Source: Candidatus Rokuibacteriota bacterium (GTDB lineage: Bacteria > Methylomirabilota > Methylomirabilia > Rokubacteriales > CSP1-6). From it: a DNA stretch of 64,000 bases. The position numbers and the translations under genes were made by a program. The notes beneath the pieces are model-generated. The model was not told the origin of the DNA and ran no database searches. It saw only the letters and a list, made by a program, of their open reading frames with translations. The stretch spans positions 35,807-99,806 of the forward strand of contig QHSI01000124.1 in the NCBI GenBank assembly GCA_003221515.1. The letters run 5' to 3'. This document shows positions 35,604 through 46,222 of the stretch, piece after piece (position 1 is the stretch's first letter; the number at the start of each line of letters is the position of its first letter).

Positions 35604-36379
35604 CGGCGCCGTTCGTCGCGCCGCTGCTGCAGATGCTGCTGGCCCAGACCCGATGCGAGATCCTCATGCGCTGGCGGGTCCCGGCGTTCAGCGTCACCAA
35701 CCTGGCGCTGCCGATCGTGTTCTTCGTCTTCTTCGGCTTGCCCGTCGCGCATCTCACGCGTGGCGACGGCGTGAGCCTCGGCGCGTACCTGCTGGCCTCG
35801 TTCGGCGCCTACGCGGTCGGCAACGTCATGGTCTACGGCTTCGGGATCGGCGTCGCCAACGAGCGCGGCATGAAGGTCGACCGCCTGATGCGGGCGAGCC
35901 CTTTGCCGCCGCTCGTGTTCATGCTGGCGAAGGTGCTGACCGCGCTGGTCTTCTCGCTGGTCGCGCTGAGCCTGCTGATCGGGTTCGGCATCGTCGTGGG
36001 CGGCGTCCACCAGCCGGCGGCCGTCTGGGTGACCGTCATCGCGCGGCTCCTCGCCGGGTCGCTGCCCTTCATCGGGCTCGGCTTCTGGATCGGCTACTGG
36101 TCCGGGCCCAACGCCGCACCCGCGGTGGCGAACTTGATCTACCTGCCGCTGTCGTTCGCCTCCGGGCTCTTCGTCCCGCTCAACCAGCTCCCCGACTTCG
36201 TCCGCGCGATCGCGCCCTACCTGCCGAGCTATCACTACGCGCAGCTCGCGTGGAGCGCGCTCGGCGCGGGCAAAGAGCCGCTGCGCGAAAGCCTGCTGTG
36301 GCTGGCCGGTTACTCCGCGTTGTTCCTGACGCTCGCCGTGAGGGCCTACCGGCGCGAGGAGCGCGCGAAGTTTGCCTGA
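35600..36379 (+). CDS. ABC-2 type transporter permease
   Basis: 259 aa with six predicted membrane helices. It has the ABC-2 features VNERGMKVDRLMRASPLPP-like (here GVANERGMKVDRLMRASPLP) and a late YLPLSFASGLFVPLNQLPDF followed by LPSYHYAQLAWSAL. It pairs with the ATPase upstream by a four-base overlap. The exported compound is unknown. Confidence 0.9.
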   Translation: MTAPFVAPLLQMLLAQTRCEILMRWRVPAFSVTNLALPIVFFVFFGLPVAHLTRGDGVSLGAYLLASFGAYAVGNVMVYGFGIGVANERGMKVDRLMRASPLPPLVFMLAKVLTALVFSLVALSLLIGFGIVVGGVHQPAAVWVTVIARLLAGSLPFIGLGFWIGYWSGPNAAPAVANLIYLPLSFASGLFVPLNQLPDFVRAIAPYLPSYHYAQLAWSALGAGKEPLRESLLWLAGYSALFLTLAVRAYRREERAKFA

Positions 36380-36393
36380 GCCGGGCTGACGGC

Positions 36394-36759
36394 TTACTTG
36401 GCCTTGGCCGCCCACTCCGGCCGGTATTCGATGCCGAGCTGTTTCATCTCGTGGAGCTTCTCGCCCCAGAACGCCTTCTGCTTGTCGACCCCGCGTCGCT
36501 CGGTGACCTTGTCCCACTCCTTGGCGGCGGTGTCGAGCGCGTCCTTGGGCGACTTGCGCTTGGCCAGCGCGTCGGTGATCTCGAACGAGCGCTTCCGCTG
36601 GTACTCGTCGGCGGCCGGGATCACCGGATCCGGGACCAGGAGCGGGAAGCTCTGCTCGATGGCGTCGAGGTACTTGTCGGCGTCCGGGAACAGCTTGCGG
36701 AACTTGTCGTTGCGCAGGTGCGACACGCGCCAGGGATCCATGATCGTCTTGGCGTCCAT
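36394..36759 (-). pseudogene. C-terminal remnant of a family 1 ABC solute-binding protein
   Basis: 121 codons from the first ATG (36759). The sequence DAKTIMDPWRVSHL, then FPDADKYLDAIEQS, DPVIPAADEYQ and KSPKDALDTAAKEWDKVTERRG, matches the C-terminal third of sugar-type binding proteins (normally 430-550 aa). No signal peptide or N-terminal domain is present; upstream lies the end of an unrelated propeller gene. It is therefore probably the tail of a gene cut by deletion. A short self-standing protein is less likely. Confidence 0.65.
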
Positions 36760-36791
36760 CACGATCTTGAGGCTCGACAAGCTCGCGGCGA

Positions 36792-37790
36792 CTACTCGAT
36801 CACGCCGAGCCGGCCGTTGTGGCTGCCCATGTACCAGAGCCGGCCGTCGGCATCCACGATCATCTTGCGGATCCCGACGTCCTTGGACGGTAGCTGGAAC
36901 ACGCGTAGCTGGTCGGTCTTCGGATCGAGCCGTACGACGGTGTCCGTCTTGATCTCGTTGGCCCACACCGCGCCGGCCCCATCGACGGTGACCGCGTACG
37001 GGCCACCGTCCGGGCCCGCCGGCAGCGCGTACTCCTTGACGACCTTCCGCGCGACGGGATCGACGCGGATGAGCTTGCCGTTGCCGTACTGGGTGACCCA
37101 GAGCGAGCCGTCCGGCGCGGTCGCCATCCGCCGCGGCCGCGAGCCGCGCTCCAACGGCATGTCGGTGAGCATCCCCGTCTTCGGCTCGAGCCGCCCCAGC
37201 CGATCGCCCGAGAGCTGGCAGAACCAGACGTTCCCGGCCCGGTCCAGGGCGAGGCCGTACGGATTGCCGGCCGCTTTGTACTCCGTGATCGCGCCCGTGC
37301 GCGTGTCGAGACGTCCGATGCGATGCGCGCTCTGGACGGTGAACCAGATCACGCCCGTCTCGTCGATGACCAGCGTGTGCGGATCGCCGCCCGCCGGGGC
37401 CTTGTGCTCGATCACTTTGCCCGTGCCGGGATCGAGGTGACCGATCGTCCCGTTGCCGTTGCCGGTGTACCAGACCTGGCCGCCTCGATCCACCAGCAGC
37501 CCGTGGGGCCGCGCGCCCGGCGGCATGTCCCATTCCTTGAACGTCCGCGTGCGCGGATCGAAGCGCGCGATCTTGTTCCCGAGCATCACGGCGATGTAGA
37601 TCGCGCCGTCGGGACCGGGCGCCGGATCACGGGCGAATTGCGGTGTCGGCACCGGCCACTCGGAGATCTTTGCGCTCACCGCCGGTCGGGCGCCCGGCGC
37701 CACGGCGTAGTTCGAGCCGCCAGCGTGGACGAGCAGAGGCACCGCGATGACCGCCGCGATGGCGAGGCCGCGTACCGCATCGGCCAGCAT
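36792..37790 (-). CDS. Secreted beta-propeller, virginiamycin-B-lyase (Vgb)-like
   Basis: 332 aa with an N-terminal signal peptide ending near HAGG. Six or more repeats of the type G-x-I-W(F/Y)-x-T-(x)n-IGRLDP (for example GQVWYTGNGNGTIGHLDP and GVIWFTVQSAHRIGRLD) build a propeller. True Vgb lyases linearise streptogramins, but most environmental relatives have unknown roles. It lies directly after two peptide-binding-protein genes on the same strand, so it may be part of that uptake operon. Confidence 0.8.
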   Translation of the reverse strand: MLADAVRGLAIAAVIAVPLLVHAGGSNYAVAPGARPAVSAKISEWPVPTPQFARDPAPGPDGAIYIAVMLGNKIARFDPRTRTFKEWDMPPGARPHGLLVDRGGQVWYTGNGNGTIGHLDPGTGKVIEHKAPAGGDPHTLVIDETGVIWFTVQSAHRIGRLDTRTGAITEYKAAGNPYGLALDRAGNVWFCQLSGDRLGRLEPKTGMLTDMPLERGSRPRRMATAPDGSLWVTQYGNGKLIRVDPVARKVVKEYALPAGPDGGPYAVTVDGAGAVWANEIKTDTVVRLDPKTDQLRVFQLPSKDVGIRKMIVDADGRLWYMGSHNGRLGVIE

Positions 37791-37793
37791 CGT

Positions 37794-39338
37794 TCACTTT
37801 TCCTTGAGCTTCACGTCTTCATAGGGTGCCGAATAGGCGTGGACGCTGATCAGCCCGAGACCGGACTCGGCGACCCGGGGCCCGTAGCCGTTGAGGAACG
37901 CGGGCTCCATGATCGGGATGAACATCGCCTTCTCGTAGACGAGCTGCTGGACCTTCTGTAAGAGAGCCTCCCGCCGCTTGCGGTCGGTCTCCCCGCCCTG
38001 CTCCTGGAAGAGCCCGTCGATGTCGGGATAGCTGCCATAGGCGTACATCCCGCCACCGGCCACGAAGGCTTCGATGCGCGTGGCGGCATTGCCGAACGCC
38101 GCGCTCCCACCCACACTCAGGTAGCGGAGCTTCTTCTCCTGGTTCGCCTTCAGGACGGCCGCCCGCTCCATGGGCGTCACCTTCAGGCGAATGCCGACTG
38201 CGCCCAGGTAGTTGGCGACGGTCTCGGCGATCGAGACGTACACCGTGTCCGAGGTGATCGTGCCACCGTCGAAGCCATTCGGATACCCGGCCTCCGTCAG
38301 GAGCTGCCGCGCCCGGCGAACATCGTACGGATACACCGGCGCAGGCCAGTAGAAGTCGAGCCCGTGGGGGACGATGCTGCCGGTCACTCGAGAGAAGCCG
38401 AGAAACTCGGCTTGATTGATCTGGTCACGGTCGATGGCCAGGTTGGCGGCGAGACGGACTCGCCGGTCCGCCCAGGGCGACTTCGAGTCCCACTGCTCGG
38501 CCGTGAACTGGGCCCATTGCGTCCACGGGATGTACGTCGGCTTGAGGACCAGCCCGGGGGTGCGCTTGAGCTCCTCGGCGAGGACGCCGCGGATCGAGTA
38601 GGCGACATCGGCCTCTCCGCGCTTGAGCATCGCCAGGCGCGTGGACTCCTCGGGGACCGACTTGAAGACAAGGCGCTTGACGCTCGGCGTCTTGCGCCAG
38701 TATTGCTCGAACGCCTCGAGCACGAGCTCGATGCCGGGCGTGAACGACACGAACTTGTAGGGTCCGGCCCCGACCGGGGCTTTCTTGAAGCCCTCATCGC
38801 CGACGCGCTCGACGTATTTTCGGGGGACGATCCACGCGGCACCCGTGGCCGGCGTTCCGTAGAAGGTCATGAAATCAGGCCAGGGCTGCTTCAGGCGAAA
38901 GCGGACCCGGTGCGAGTCGACTACCTCGACGGCGGCCACGCGTGTCTTGAAGTTCTTCGCCGCCACTCCGCGGTAGCGCTCGAACGAGAACTTCACGTCG
39001 TCGGCGGTCAGGGGATCGCCGTTGTGGAACTGCACGCCCTTCCGGAGCACGAATTCGTAGACGAGACCGTCCGGCGAGGCGGTCCAGGATTCGGCGAGGC
39101 TCGGCGTCATCGGGTTGCCGGGCATGGGCTTCACGAGGGCGTCGTGCAGGGCGTAGTAGACCATGAACGGGGTGACGATCCCGGGCGCCTCGGCGGGCTC
39201 GAAGTAAACCGGCGCGAGCGAGATGTGCACGGCCCACGTCGCTTGGCCCGCGGGCGCTTGCGCGTGGGCCGGCCCGACCAATCCCGTGACCGCGAGCAGA
39301 ACGAGTCCAATTACGCGGAGCGAGCCGATCGGTGTCAT
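37794..39338 (-). CDS. Peptide-type ABC substrate-binding protein (SBP_bac_5), paralogue 1
   Basis: 514 aa with signal peptide (GLVLLAVTGLVGPAHAQ). It shares ALVKPMPGNPMTPSLAESWT, RKGVQFHNGDPLTADDVKFS and ERVGDEGFKKAPVGAGPYKF with its upstream neighbour, a clear tandem duplication. It is also related to the orphan at 3174-4733. It has no permease of its own; the Dpp-type permease genes 6 kb upstream on the same strand are the nearest candidates. Confidence 0.9.
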   Translation of the reverse strand: MTPIGSLRVIGLVLLAVTGLVGPAHAQAPAGQATWAVHISLAPVYFEPAEAPGIVTPFMVYYALHDALVKPMPGNPMTPSLAESWTASPDGLVYEFVLRKGVQFHNGDPLTADDVKFSFERYRGVAAKNFKTRVAAVEVVDSHRVRFRLKQPWPDFMTFYGTPATGAAWIVPRKYVERVGDEGFKKAPVGAGPYKFVSFTPGIELVLEAFEQYWRKTPSVKRLVFKSVPEESTRLAMLKRGEADVAYSIRGVLAEELKRTPGLVLKPTYIPWTQWAQFTAEQWDSKSPWADRRVRLAANLAIDRDQINQAEFLGFSRVTGSIVPHGLDFYWPAPVYPYDVRRARQLLTEAGYPNGFDGGTITSDTVYVSIAETVANYLGAVGIRLKVTPMERAAVLKANQEKKLRYLSVGGSAAFGNAATRIEAFVAGGGMYAYGSYPDIDGLFQEQGGETDRKRREALLQKVQQLVYEKAMFIPIMEPAFLNGYGPRVAESGLGLISVHAYSAPYEDVKLKEK

Positions 39339-39368
39339 GGCCTTGACCTCACTTTCTGGGCATGCTTC

Positions 39369-40931
39369 TCACTTGTCTTTCAGCTTCAGGTCCTCGTAGG
39401 GACTCGAGTACGCGTGGCTCGAGATGAGCGTAAGGCCCGACTCGGCCACGCGCGGCCCGTGCCCGTTGATGAAGGCCAGCTCCCAGATCGGCACGACCAT
39501 CGCCTTCTCGTGGATGAGCTGCTGGATGCGGTGGAGGATCCCCTCACGCCGCTTGGCGTCCCGCTCGCCCGCCTGCTCGGCGATGAGCCCCTCGATGTCG
39601 GGATAGGTGCCGTAGGTGAACGTGCCGCCGGCCGCCACGAACGCGTCGAGCCGGGTGGCGGCGTTGCCGAAGGCGCCGCTCGCGGTCTGGATGATGTTCT
39701 TGAGCTTCTTCTGGCTGTTCTGGAGGATGAACGCCGCGCGCTCGAGGGGCCGGAGCTGCACCCGGATCCCGACCGCCTGGAGGTAGTTGACCACCGCCTC
39801 GCCGAGATTGGCGTAGGAGCCGTCGCAGAAGTACTCCCCGGCGTCGAGGCCGTTCGGGTAGCCGGCTTCGGCCAGAAGCTGCCGCGCGCGCTTGGGATCG
39901 TACACCGGGACGGGCGCGGGCCAGTAGGACTCGAACGTGTGCGGGATCATGTTGCCGGTGATGCGCGAAAAGCCCAGGGTCTCGGCCTTGTTGATGGCCG
40001 GCCGATCGATCGCCACGCTCGCGGCCAGCCGGAGCCGCCGGTCGTTCCAGGGCGACTTCGGATCGGTCCACTGCTCGGGGAACACGAGCCAGAAGGTACC
40101 GGGCGGATAGTTCGGCTTGAGGGTGAGCCCCGGGGTCCGCCGCAATTCTTCGGCGAGCGCACCGCGGATCGAATACGCGATATCGGCCTCGCCGCGCTTG
40201 AGCATCGCCAGGCGCGTCGATTCGTCGGGAATCGCCTTGAAGACGAGCCGCTTCACCGACGGCGTCTTTCGCCAGTACTGCTCGTGGGCCTCCAGCGTCA
40301 GCTCCACGCCGGGGGTGAACGAGACGAACTTGTAGGGCCCGGCGCCCACCGGCGCCTTCTTGAAGCCGTCGTCCCCGACGCGCTCGAGGTACTTCTTGGG
40401 GACGATCCACCCGGCGCCGGTCGCCATCGTGCCGTAGAACGTCATGAAGTCGGGCCACGGCTGCTTGAAGCGAAAGCGGATGCGGTGGGGATCGAGCACG
40501 TCGACGCTCGCGATGCGCGCCTTGAAGGGCCCGGCGGCGGCGCCGCGATATCGCTCCAGGGAGAACTTCACGTCCTCGGCGGTGAGCAGATCGCCGTTGT
40601 GGAACTTCACGCCGCGGCGCAGGACGAACTCGTAGCTGAGGCCGTCCGGAGCGGCGGTCCAGGACTCCGCGAGGCTCGGCGCCATCGGGTTGCCCGGCAT
40701 CGGTTTCACGAGCGCGTCGTGGAGCGCGTAGAGGAACATGAACGGCGTGATGATCCCGGTGGTCTCGGCCGGATCGAACCACGTGGGAGCGAGCGTGACG
40801 TGCACGGCCCACGTCAGTTGCCCCTCCGGCGCCGCTCGGGTCGCTGCTGGCGTGCCGAGTCCGGCGAGCGAGGCGACGAACAGGATCAGGACGAGGCGAG
40901 AGATCGCGGAATGGCGCACCCGTTCAGTCAT
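39369..40931 (-). CDS. Peptide-type ABC substrate-binding protein (SBP_bac_5), paralogue 2
   Basis: 520 aa, with GGGAGGT just before the ATG. The signal peptide (LVLILFVASLAGLGTPAATRA) directs it to the periplasm. Nearly colinear with the next gene, 30 bases downstream: shared MPGNPMAPSLAESWT and VGDDGFKKAPVGAGPYKF. The two differ mostly in the ligand-lobe segments, suggesting different ligands for a common transporter. Confidence 0.9.
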   Translation of the reverse strand: MTERVRHSAISRLVLILFVASLAGLGTPAATRAAPEGQLTWAVHVTLAPTWFDPAETTGIITPFMFLYALHDALVKPMPGNPMAPSLAESWTAAPDGLSYEFVLRRGVKFHNGDLLTAEDVKFSLERYRGAAAGPFKARIASVDVLDPHRIRFRFKQPWPDFMTFYGTMATGAGWIVPKKYLERVGDDGFKKAPVGAGPYKFVSFTPGVELTLEAHEQYWRKTPSVKRLVFKAIPDESTRLAMLKRGEADIAYSIRGALAEELRRTPGLTLKPNYPPGTFWLVFPEQWTDPKSPWNDRRLRLAASVAIDRPAINKAETLGFSRITGNMIPHTFESYWPAPVPVYDPKRARQLLAEAGYPNGLDAGEYFCDGSYANLGEAVVNYLQAVGIRVQLRPLERAAFILQNSQKKLKNIIQTASGAFGNAATRLDAFVAAGGTFTYGTYPDIEGLIAEQAGERDAKRREGILHRIQQLIHEKAMVVPIWELAFINGHGPRVAESGLTLISSHAYSSPYEDLKLKDK

Positions 40932-41028
40932 GGGACCTCCCCTGCCGCGCGACGATTCAGGAGCGAAGCCGAGGACCGACGAACGGAACCCGAAGTGTGC
41001 CGCGATTATCCGCGGACGCCGGGCCTTG

Positions 41029-42213
41029 TCAAGACGGTATCCGGCGTGGCGGCGAGGGGCGGCGCGCGAGCACGAAGAAGACCGAGCCCAGTGCGGCCAT
41101 CCCGGCGAGGATCCGGAATCCGAGCTCGTAGCTGCCGGTACGGTCGGCGAGGACGCCCGCGATCATGGGCCCGCCGACCATGCCGAACATCACGACGACC
41201 GACGAGATGCCCGTGATCGTGCCGAAGGCCGCGCTGCCGAAGTAGTCGGCGCGGATCGCCGACATCAGCGGCCCGCGGATGCCCCACACGAGGCCGTGGA
41301 GCAGGGCGAACGCGGCGACCGCCGAGAACGTCGTTGCCGATGCCAGCAGCAGCATGCCGGTCGCGTGCGCGACCATGCAGCCCACCACCATCGCCCGTTT
41401 GTTGAAGCGATCGCCCGCCCAGCCGCCGCCGAGCTGAGCGACCACCTGCAGCACGGTCATCATCGCGACCACCGCGGCGGCTTGCTGCAGCGAGTAGCCG
41501 AGCCGCTCGGTGAGGTGCACGACCAGGTGGACCGAGACGGCCGAGACCACGAGCAAGGCCGACCCGTGGCCGATCGAGATGTACCAGAGCGCCGGTGTCC
41601 GCATCGCCTCGCGCGGAGTGAAATCCACGCCGGCGGCGCGCGTCTCCGTCCCCACGCGGGGCGATGCGGCCGGAGGCTCGCCGTCGGGCCACTCGCCGCG
41701 CGGTTCGGGTCGATGGTGGACGAGCCGCGCGATGGGCAACCCGACGAGCAGGACGGCGGCGCCCGAGAGGAACGCGGTCCATCGCCAGCCGACGGCGGTC
41801 AGCGCGAGCGCGCGCCGCCGGCGGAACCAGGCGACGATCGCGCCGGCGATCGGCAGGTAACCGCCGAGGCTCGAGCCCAGCGCCATCAGGAAGAAGGTCA
41901 GAAAGAACGTGAGGGGCGAGCCGATCTGGCTGAACAGCATGAAGCCGACGCCGAAGATGGCCAGCCCGATGCGGATCAGCGTCCGCGGGCCGAAGCGATC
42001 GGTCAGCCATCCCTGCACCGGCCCGAGGATGCCGCTCTCGGCCCGCGCCATCGAGAACGCCGCCGAGAACATCGTCTTGCTCCAGCCGAACTCCCGGCGC
42101 AGCACGACGACGTAGGCGCCGTAGGCGTGGAAGAAGAGCGCGCCCATCAGCGCCTCGATGACGAAGCCGGCGCCGACGATCCACCAGCCGTAGAAGCGTG
42201 GGCCCCGAATCAG
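41029..42213 (-). CDS. MFS transporter (OFA/monocarboxylate-like)
   Basis: About 394 aa, twelve predicted helices. It begins GPRFYGWWIVGAGFVIEALMG, the usual start of oxalate/monocarboxylate-type MFS proteins. No ATG or TTG is available before the first helix. A CTG at 42213 overlaps the upstream ATPase stop as CTGA, mirroring the ATGA/GTGA overlaps in this operon; a GTG at 42312 is the alternative and adds 33 residues. It is the last gene of the Dpp-type operon. Confidence 0.82.
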   Translation of the reverse strand: MIRGPRFYGWWIVGAGFVIEALMGALFFHAYGAYVVVLRREFGWSKTMFSAAFSMARAESGILGPVQGWLTDRFGPRTLIRIGLAIFGVGFMLFSQIGSPLTFFLTFFLMALGSSLGGYLPIAGAIVAWFRRRRALALTAVGWRWTAFLSGAAVLLVGLPIARLVHHRPEPRGEWPDGEPPAASPRVGTETRAAGVDFTPREAMRTPALWYISIGHGSALLVVSAVSVHLVVHLTERLGYSLQQAAAVVAMMTVLQVVAQLGGGWAGDRFNKRAMVVGCMVAHATGMLLLASATTFSAVAAFALLHGLVWGIRGPLMSAIRADYFGSAAFGTITGISSVVVMFGMVGGPMIAGVLADRTGSYELGFRILAGMAALGSVFFVLARRPSPPRRIPS

Positions 42214-43207
42214 CGGGATGCCGTGGTCCTCATGCCCTCGCCCTGTGGATACAGGTGACAGGCGACGAGGCGGCCGGACTCCGTGTGCAGCGGCGGTTCG
42301 TCGCGGCGGCACCGATCCATCACGTGGGAGCACCGGGTGTGAAACCGGCAACCCGGCGGCGGCGTGAGCGGACTCGGAATCTCGCCGCTCAGGATGATCT
42401 CCTCCGAGCGCCCGCCGGGGTCGAGCGGCAGCGCCGCTGAGAACAGCGCCTGGGTATAGGGATGCTTCGGGCGAAGCGCGACCTCCGCCGCCGCGCCCAT
42501 CTCCACGATGCGGCCCAGGTACATGACGGCAATGGTGTGACTCATGTGGGCCACCGCGGCGAGGTCGTGCGCGATGAACAGGTAGGAGATGCCGAGCCGC
42601 CTCTGGAGATCGTGTAACAGATTTAGGATCTGGGCGCGGATCGAGACGTCGAGCGCCGAGACGGGCTCGTCGAGCACGACGAGCTTGGGCGAAAGCGCCA
42701 GCGCCCGCGCGATCGCGATGCGCTGGCGCTGGCCGCCGGAGAACTCGTGCGGAAAGAGGCGGCCGGCGCGCTCGGGCAGGCCGACCAGATCGAGGAGCTC
42801 CCGCACCCGCCGCCGGAGCTCCGTCCCCGTCGGCCGCTGGCCGATCACCAGCGGCTCGCCGACGATCGCGGCGACGCGCATCCGGGGATCGAGCGACGCG
42901 TACGGGTCCTGGAACACCGCCTGCACGGAGCGTCGGTAGTGGCGGAGACCCTCGCGATCCAGCGCCGCCAGCGGCGCCCCCTCGAAGCGGATGTCGCCGC
43001 TGGTCGGCGGCTCGACGCGCAGGATCATCCGCGACGTCGTCGTCTTGCCGCATCCCGACTCGCCCACGAGGCCCAGCGTCTGGCCGGCCTCGATCGTGAA
43101 CGAGATGGAATCCACGGCGCGCACGATGTCGGTCCGGCGCCCGAGAAGACCGCGCCGCAGCGCGAAGTGCTTGGTGAGCCGCGTCGCCTCCAGGAGCGGC
43201 GCCGGGC

Positions 43208-43211
<4 letters not shown>
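42210..43211 (-). CDS. dppF: Oligopeptide ABC transporter ATPase (DppF/OppF type)
   Basis: 333 aa from the ATG at 43211, overlapping the previous ATPase stop (ATGA). It has Walker A GESGCGKTT, signature FSGGQRQRIAIARALAL, Walker B LVVLDEPVSALD and H-loop IAHDL. The C-terminal oligo_HPY domain has four cysteines in PPPGCRFHTRCSH...CRRDEP...CH that bind an iron-sulfur cluster in DppD/F relatives. Confidence 0.92.
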
Positions 43212-44178
<967 letters not shown>

Positions 44179-44182
<4 letters not shown>

Positions 44183-45309
44183 GAGGCGTAGCGGGCGACG
44201 TCGAGCCCGCGCCACAGGTCCGCGCGCGGATCGAGGCCGAGCGCCAGGCGCGCCAGGACGTCGCCCAGGGCCGGAACGAGCGCGAAGCCGTGGCCGGAGA
44301 ACCCGGCCGCGACCAGCAGACCGCCGACGCCCGGGACGGGACCGAGCACGGGCAAATCGTCCGGCGTGAACGCCTCGATGCCGGCCCAGCTCCGCGTGAC
44401 GGCGCGCGCGGCCAGCGGCGGATAGACGGCGCGCGCGACCTCAAGGCTCCCGCTGACGCTCTCGGGCAGCACCTCCCAGCGGTTCACCGCCTCGTTCGGG
44501 ATCCGCGCGGGCCAGCCGCCGCCGATGAGATAGGCGCCGTCGGCGAGCTGCTTGAGGCTCAGCGGCCGGCCGAAGCAGCCCACCACCGGCGTCAGGCTCG
44601 CGGGCGCCGCGTCCGTGAGAAGCATCTGCAGCCCGCGTCCCCTGAGCGGCAGGCGCACGCCGACCTTCGCGAGCAGCGGGGCGGTCCAGGCGCCGCCGGC
44701 CACGATCGCGACGTCGCACGCCACCGACGAGCCGTCGCCGCAGGTCACCGCCGCGACCCGCGCGGCCTCGAGGACGACCGCGGTGGCGACCACGCCCTCC
44801 TCGATCCGGACTCCAACGCGCCGGGCGGCCGCCGCGAACGCGTGCACCGTGGCGAGCGCCACGGCCTGGCCATCGATCACGCAGTGGACGCCGCCGCGAC
44901 ACTCGAGCGAGATCCCCGGCGCCAGGCGGCGCGCGCCGTCGGCGTCCGCCAGCTCGAGCGGCACGCCGGCGGCGCGCTGCTCGGCAACCGTGGCGCGCGC
45001 CTCGGCCCATCCCGCCTCGTCGAGCGCCACCCGCAGGCCGCCGCTCCGGCGATACCCGGTCTTGCCCTCCAGCTCGCGGTCGAGCTCGGGCCAGCGGGAA
45101 AGGCTCTCGAGCGCCAGCGCGCGCTCCGCCGGGTCGCGTCCCATGACCCGAACGCCGGCGGCGCTGGCGCCGGACGCGGCGTCGCCGACGCGTGCCCGCT
45201 CCAGCACGGTGACGCGCGCTCGCGGCTCGGCGCGCCGCGCATGGAAGGCCGCGCTCAGTCCGACCAGGCCTCCGCCGACGATGACGATGGAGGGGGCGTC
45301 GGGCGTCAC
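44179..45309 (-). CDS. FAD-dependent amine/D-amino-acid oxidase (DAO family) inside the Dpp operon
   Basis: 376 aa from a GTG at 45309. The FAD motif IVIVGGGLVGLSAAFHA, the GASAAGVRV segment and the C-terminal LVAAGFSGHGFALVPALGDVLARL are those of glycine/sarcosine/D-amino-acid oxidases. It lies seven bases after dppC and overlaps dppD, so it is a fixed part of the operon. It probably oxidises an amino compound that the transporter imports; the substrate is unknown. Confidence 0.88.
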
Positions 45310-45316
45310 CGGGGCC

Positions 45317-46222
45317 TCAGAGCTGGCGCAGCTTGGGGTCGAGCGTGTCGCGCAGCCAGTCGCCGAGCAAGTTGAAGGCGAGCACGACCAGCAGGATGGC
45401 GACCCCGGGCAGACCCGATACCCACCACGCGCGCGTGATGAAGTCTCGCCCCTCGGCGATCATCGAGCCCCAGGCCGGGGTCGGCGGCGGGATCCCGGCG
45501 CCGAGGAACGAGAGCGACGCCTCGACGATGATGACGTAGCCGATCTGGAGCGTGATCAGCACCACCAGCGTGTTGAGCGTGTTCGGCAGCAGGTGGCGCA
45601 CGATGATCCGCCACGCCGAGGCACCCGCGATGCGCGACTGGGTGATGAAGTCGAGCTCCATCAGCGTGAGCACCTGGCCACGCATCACGCGCGCGTACCG
45701 CGCCCAGAGGATCACCGCGATGGCGATCACGACGTTGACGAAGCTCGGCCCCACCGTGACCGCGAGGATCAGCGCCAGGAGGATGACGGGAAACGACATC
45801 GTCGCGTCGGTGATGCGCATCAGGATCGCGTCGACGCGGCCGCCATAGTAGCCCGCCACGAGCCCGACCGCGGCGCCGAACGCGCTGGCCAGGAGTACCG
45901 TGAGCACGCCGGCCGTCAGCGATACCCGCGCGCCCCAGATGATCCTCGACAGCATGTCGCGCCCGAGCCCGTCGGTGCCGAGGACGTGCGCCCACGTGCC
46001 CTTCTCGTCCCAGACCGGGGGCGTGAAGCGGAGGCCGAGCGATTGCTCGGCCGGGTCGCCCGGGCTGAGCACCTCGGCCAAGACCGCGACCAGCACGAAC
46101 ACGGCGATGATGGTCAGCGAGAACAGGGGCCGCCGCCGCCCGCGCAGGCTGGCGCGCGGCCGCGCGTCCTCGACCCCGAGGGGCTCCGCGACCGCGCCGC
46201 CGGTGGCGGGCTCAGCGCACAT
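45317..46222 (-). CDS. dppC: Peptide ABC transporter permease (DppC type)
   Basis: 301 aa with five to six membrane helices. The binding-protein-dependent permease (EAA-like) loop is seen at ITQSRIAGASAWRIIVRHLLPN, preceded by LGTDGLGRDMLSRIIWGARVSL, a DppC/OppC hallmark. The start lies 11 bases inside the end of dppB. Confidence 0.92.
   Translation of the reverse strand: MCAEPATGGAVAEPLGVEDARPRASLRGRRRPLFSLTIIAVFVLVAVLAEVLSPGDPAEQSLGLRFTPPVWDEKGTWAHVLGTDGLGRDMLSRIIWGARVSLTAGVLTVLLASAFGAAVGLVAGYYGGRVDAILMRITDATMSFPVILLALILAVTVGPSFVNVVIAIAVILWARYARVMRGQVLTLMELDFITQSRIAGASAWRIIVRHLLPNTLNTLVVLITLQIGYVIIVEASLSFLGAGIPPPTPAWGSMIAEGRDFITRAWWVSGLPGVAILLVVLAFNLLGDWLRDTLDPKLRQL

Noticed and set aside
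38364..41216. Long plus-strand open frame opposite the duplicated binding proteins
   Set aside because: Repetitive Arg/Leu/Asp-rich translation that simply mirrors the duplicated genes.
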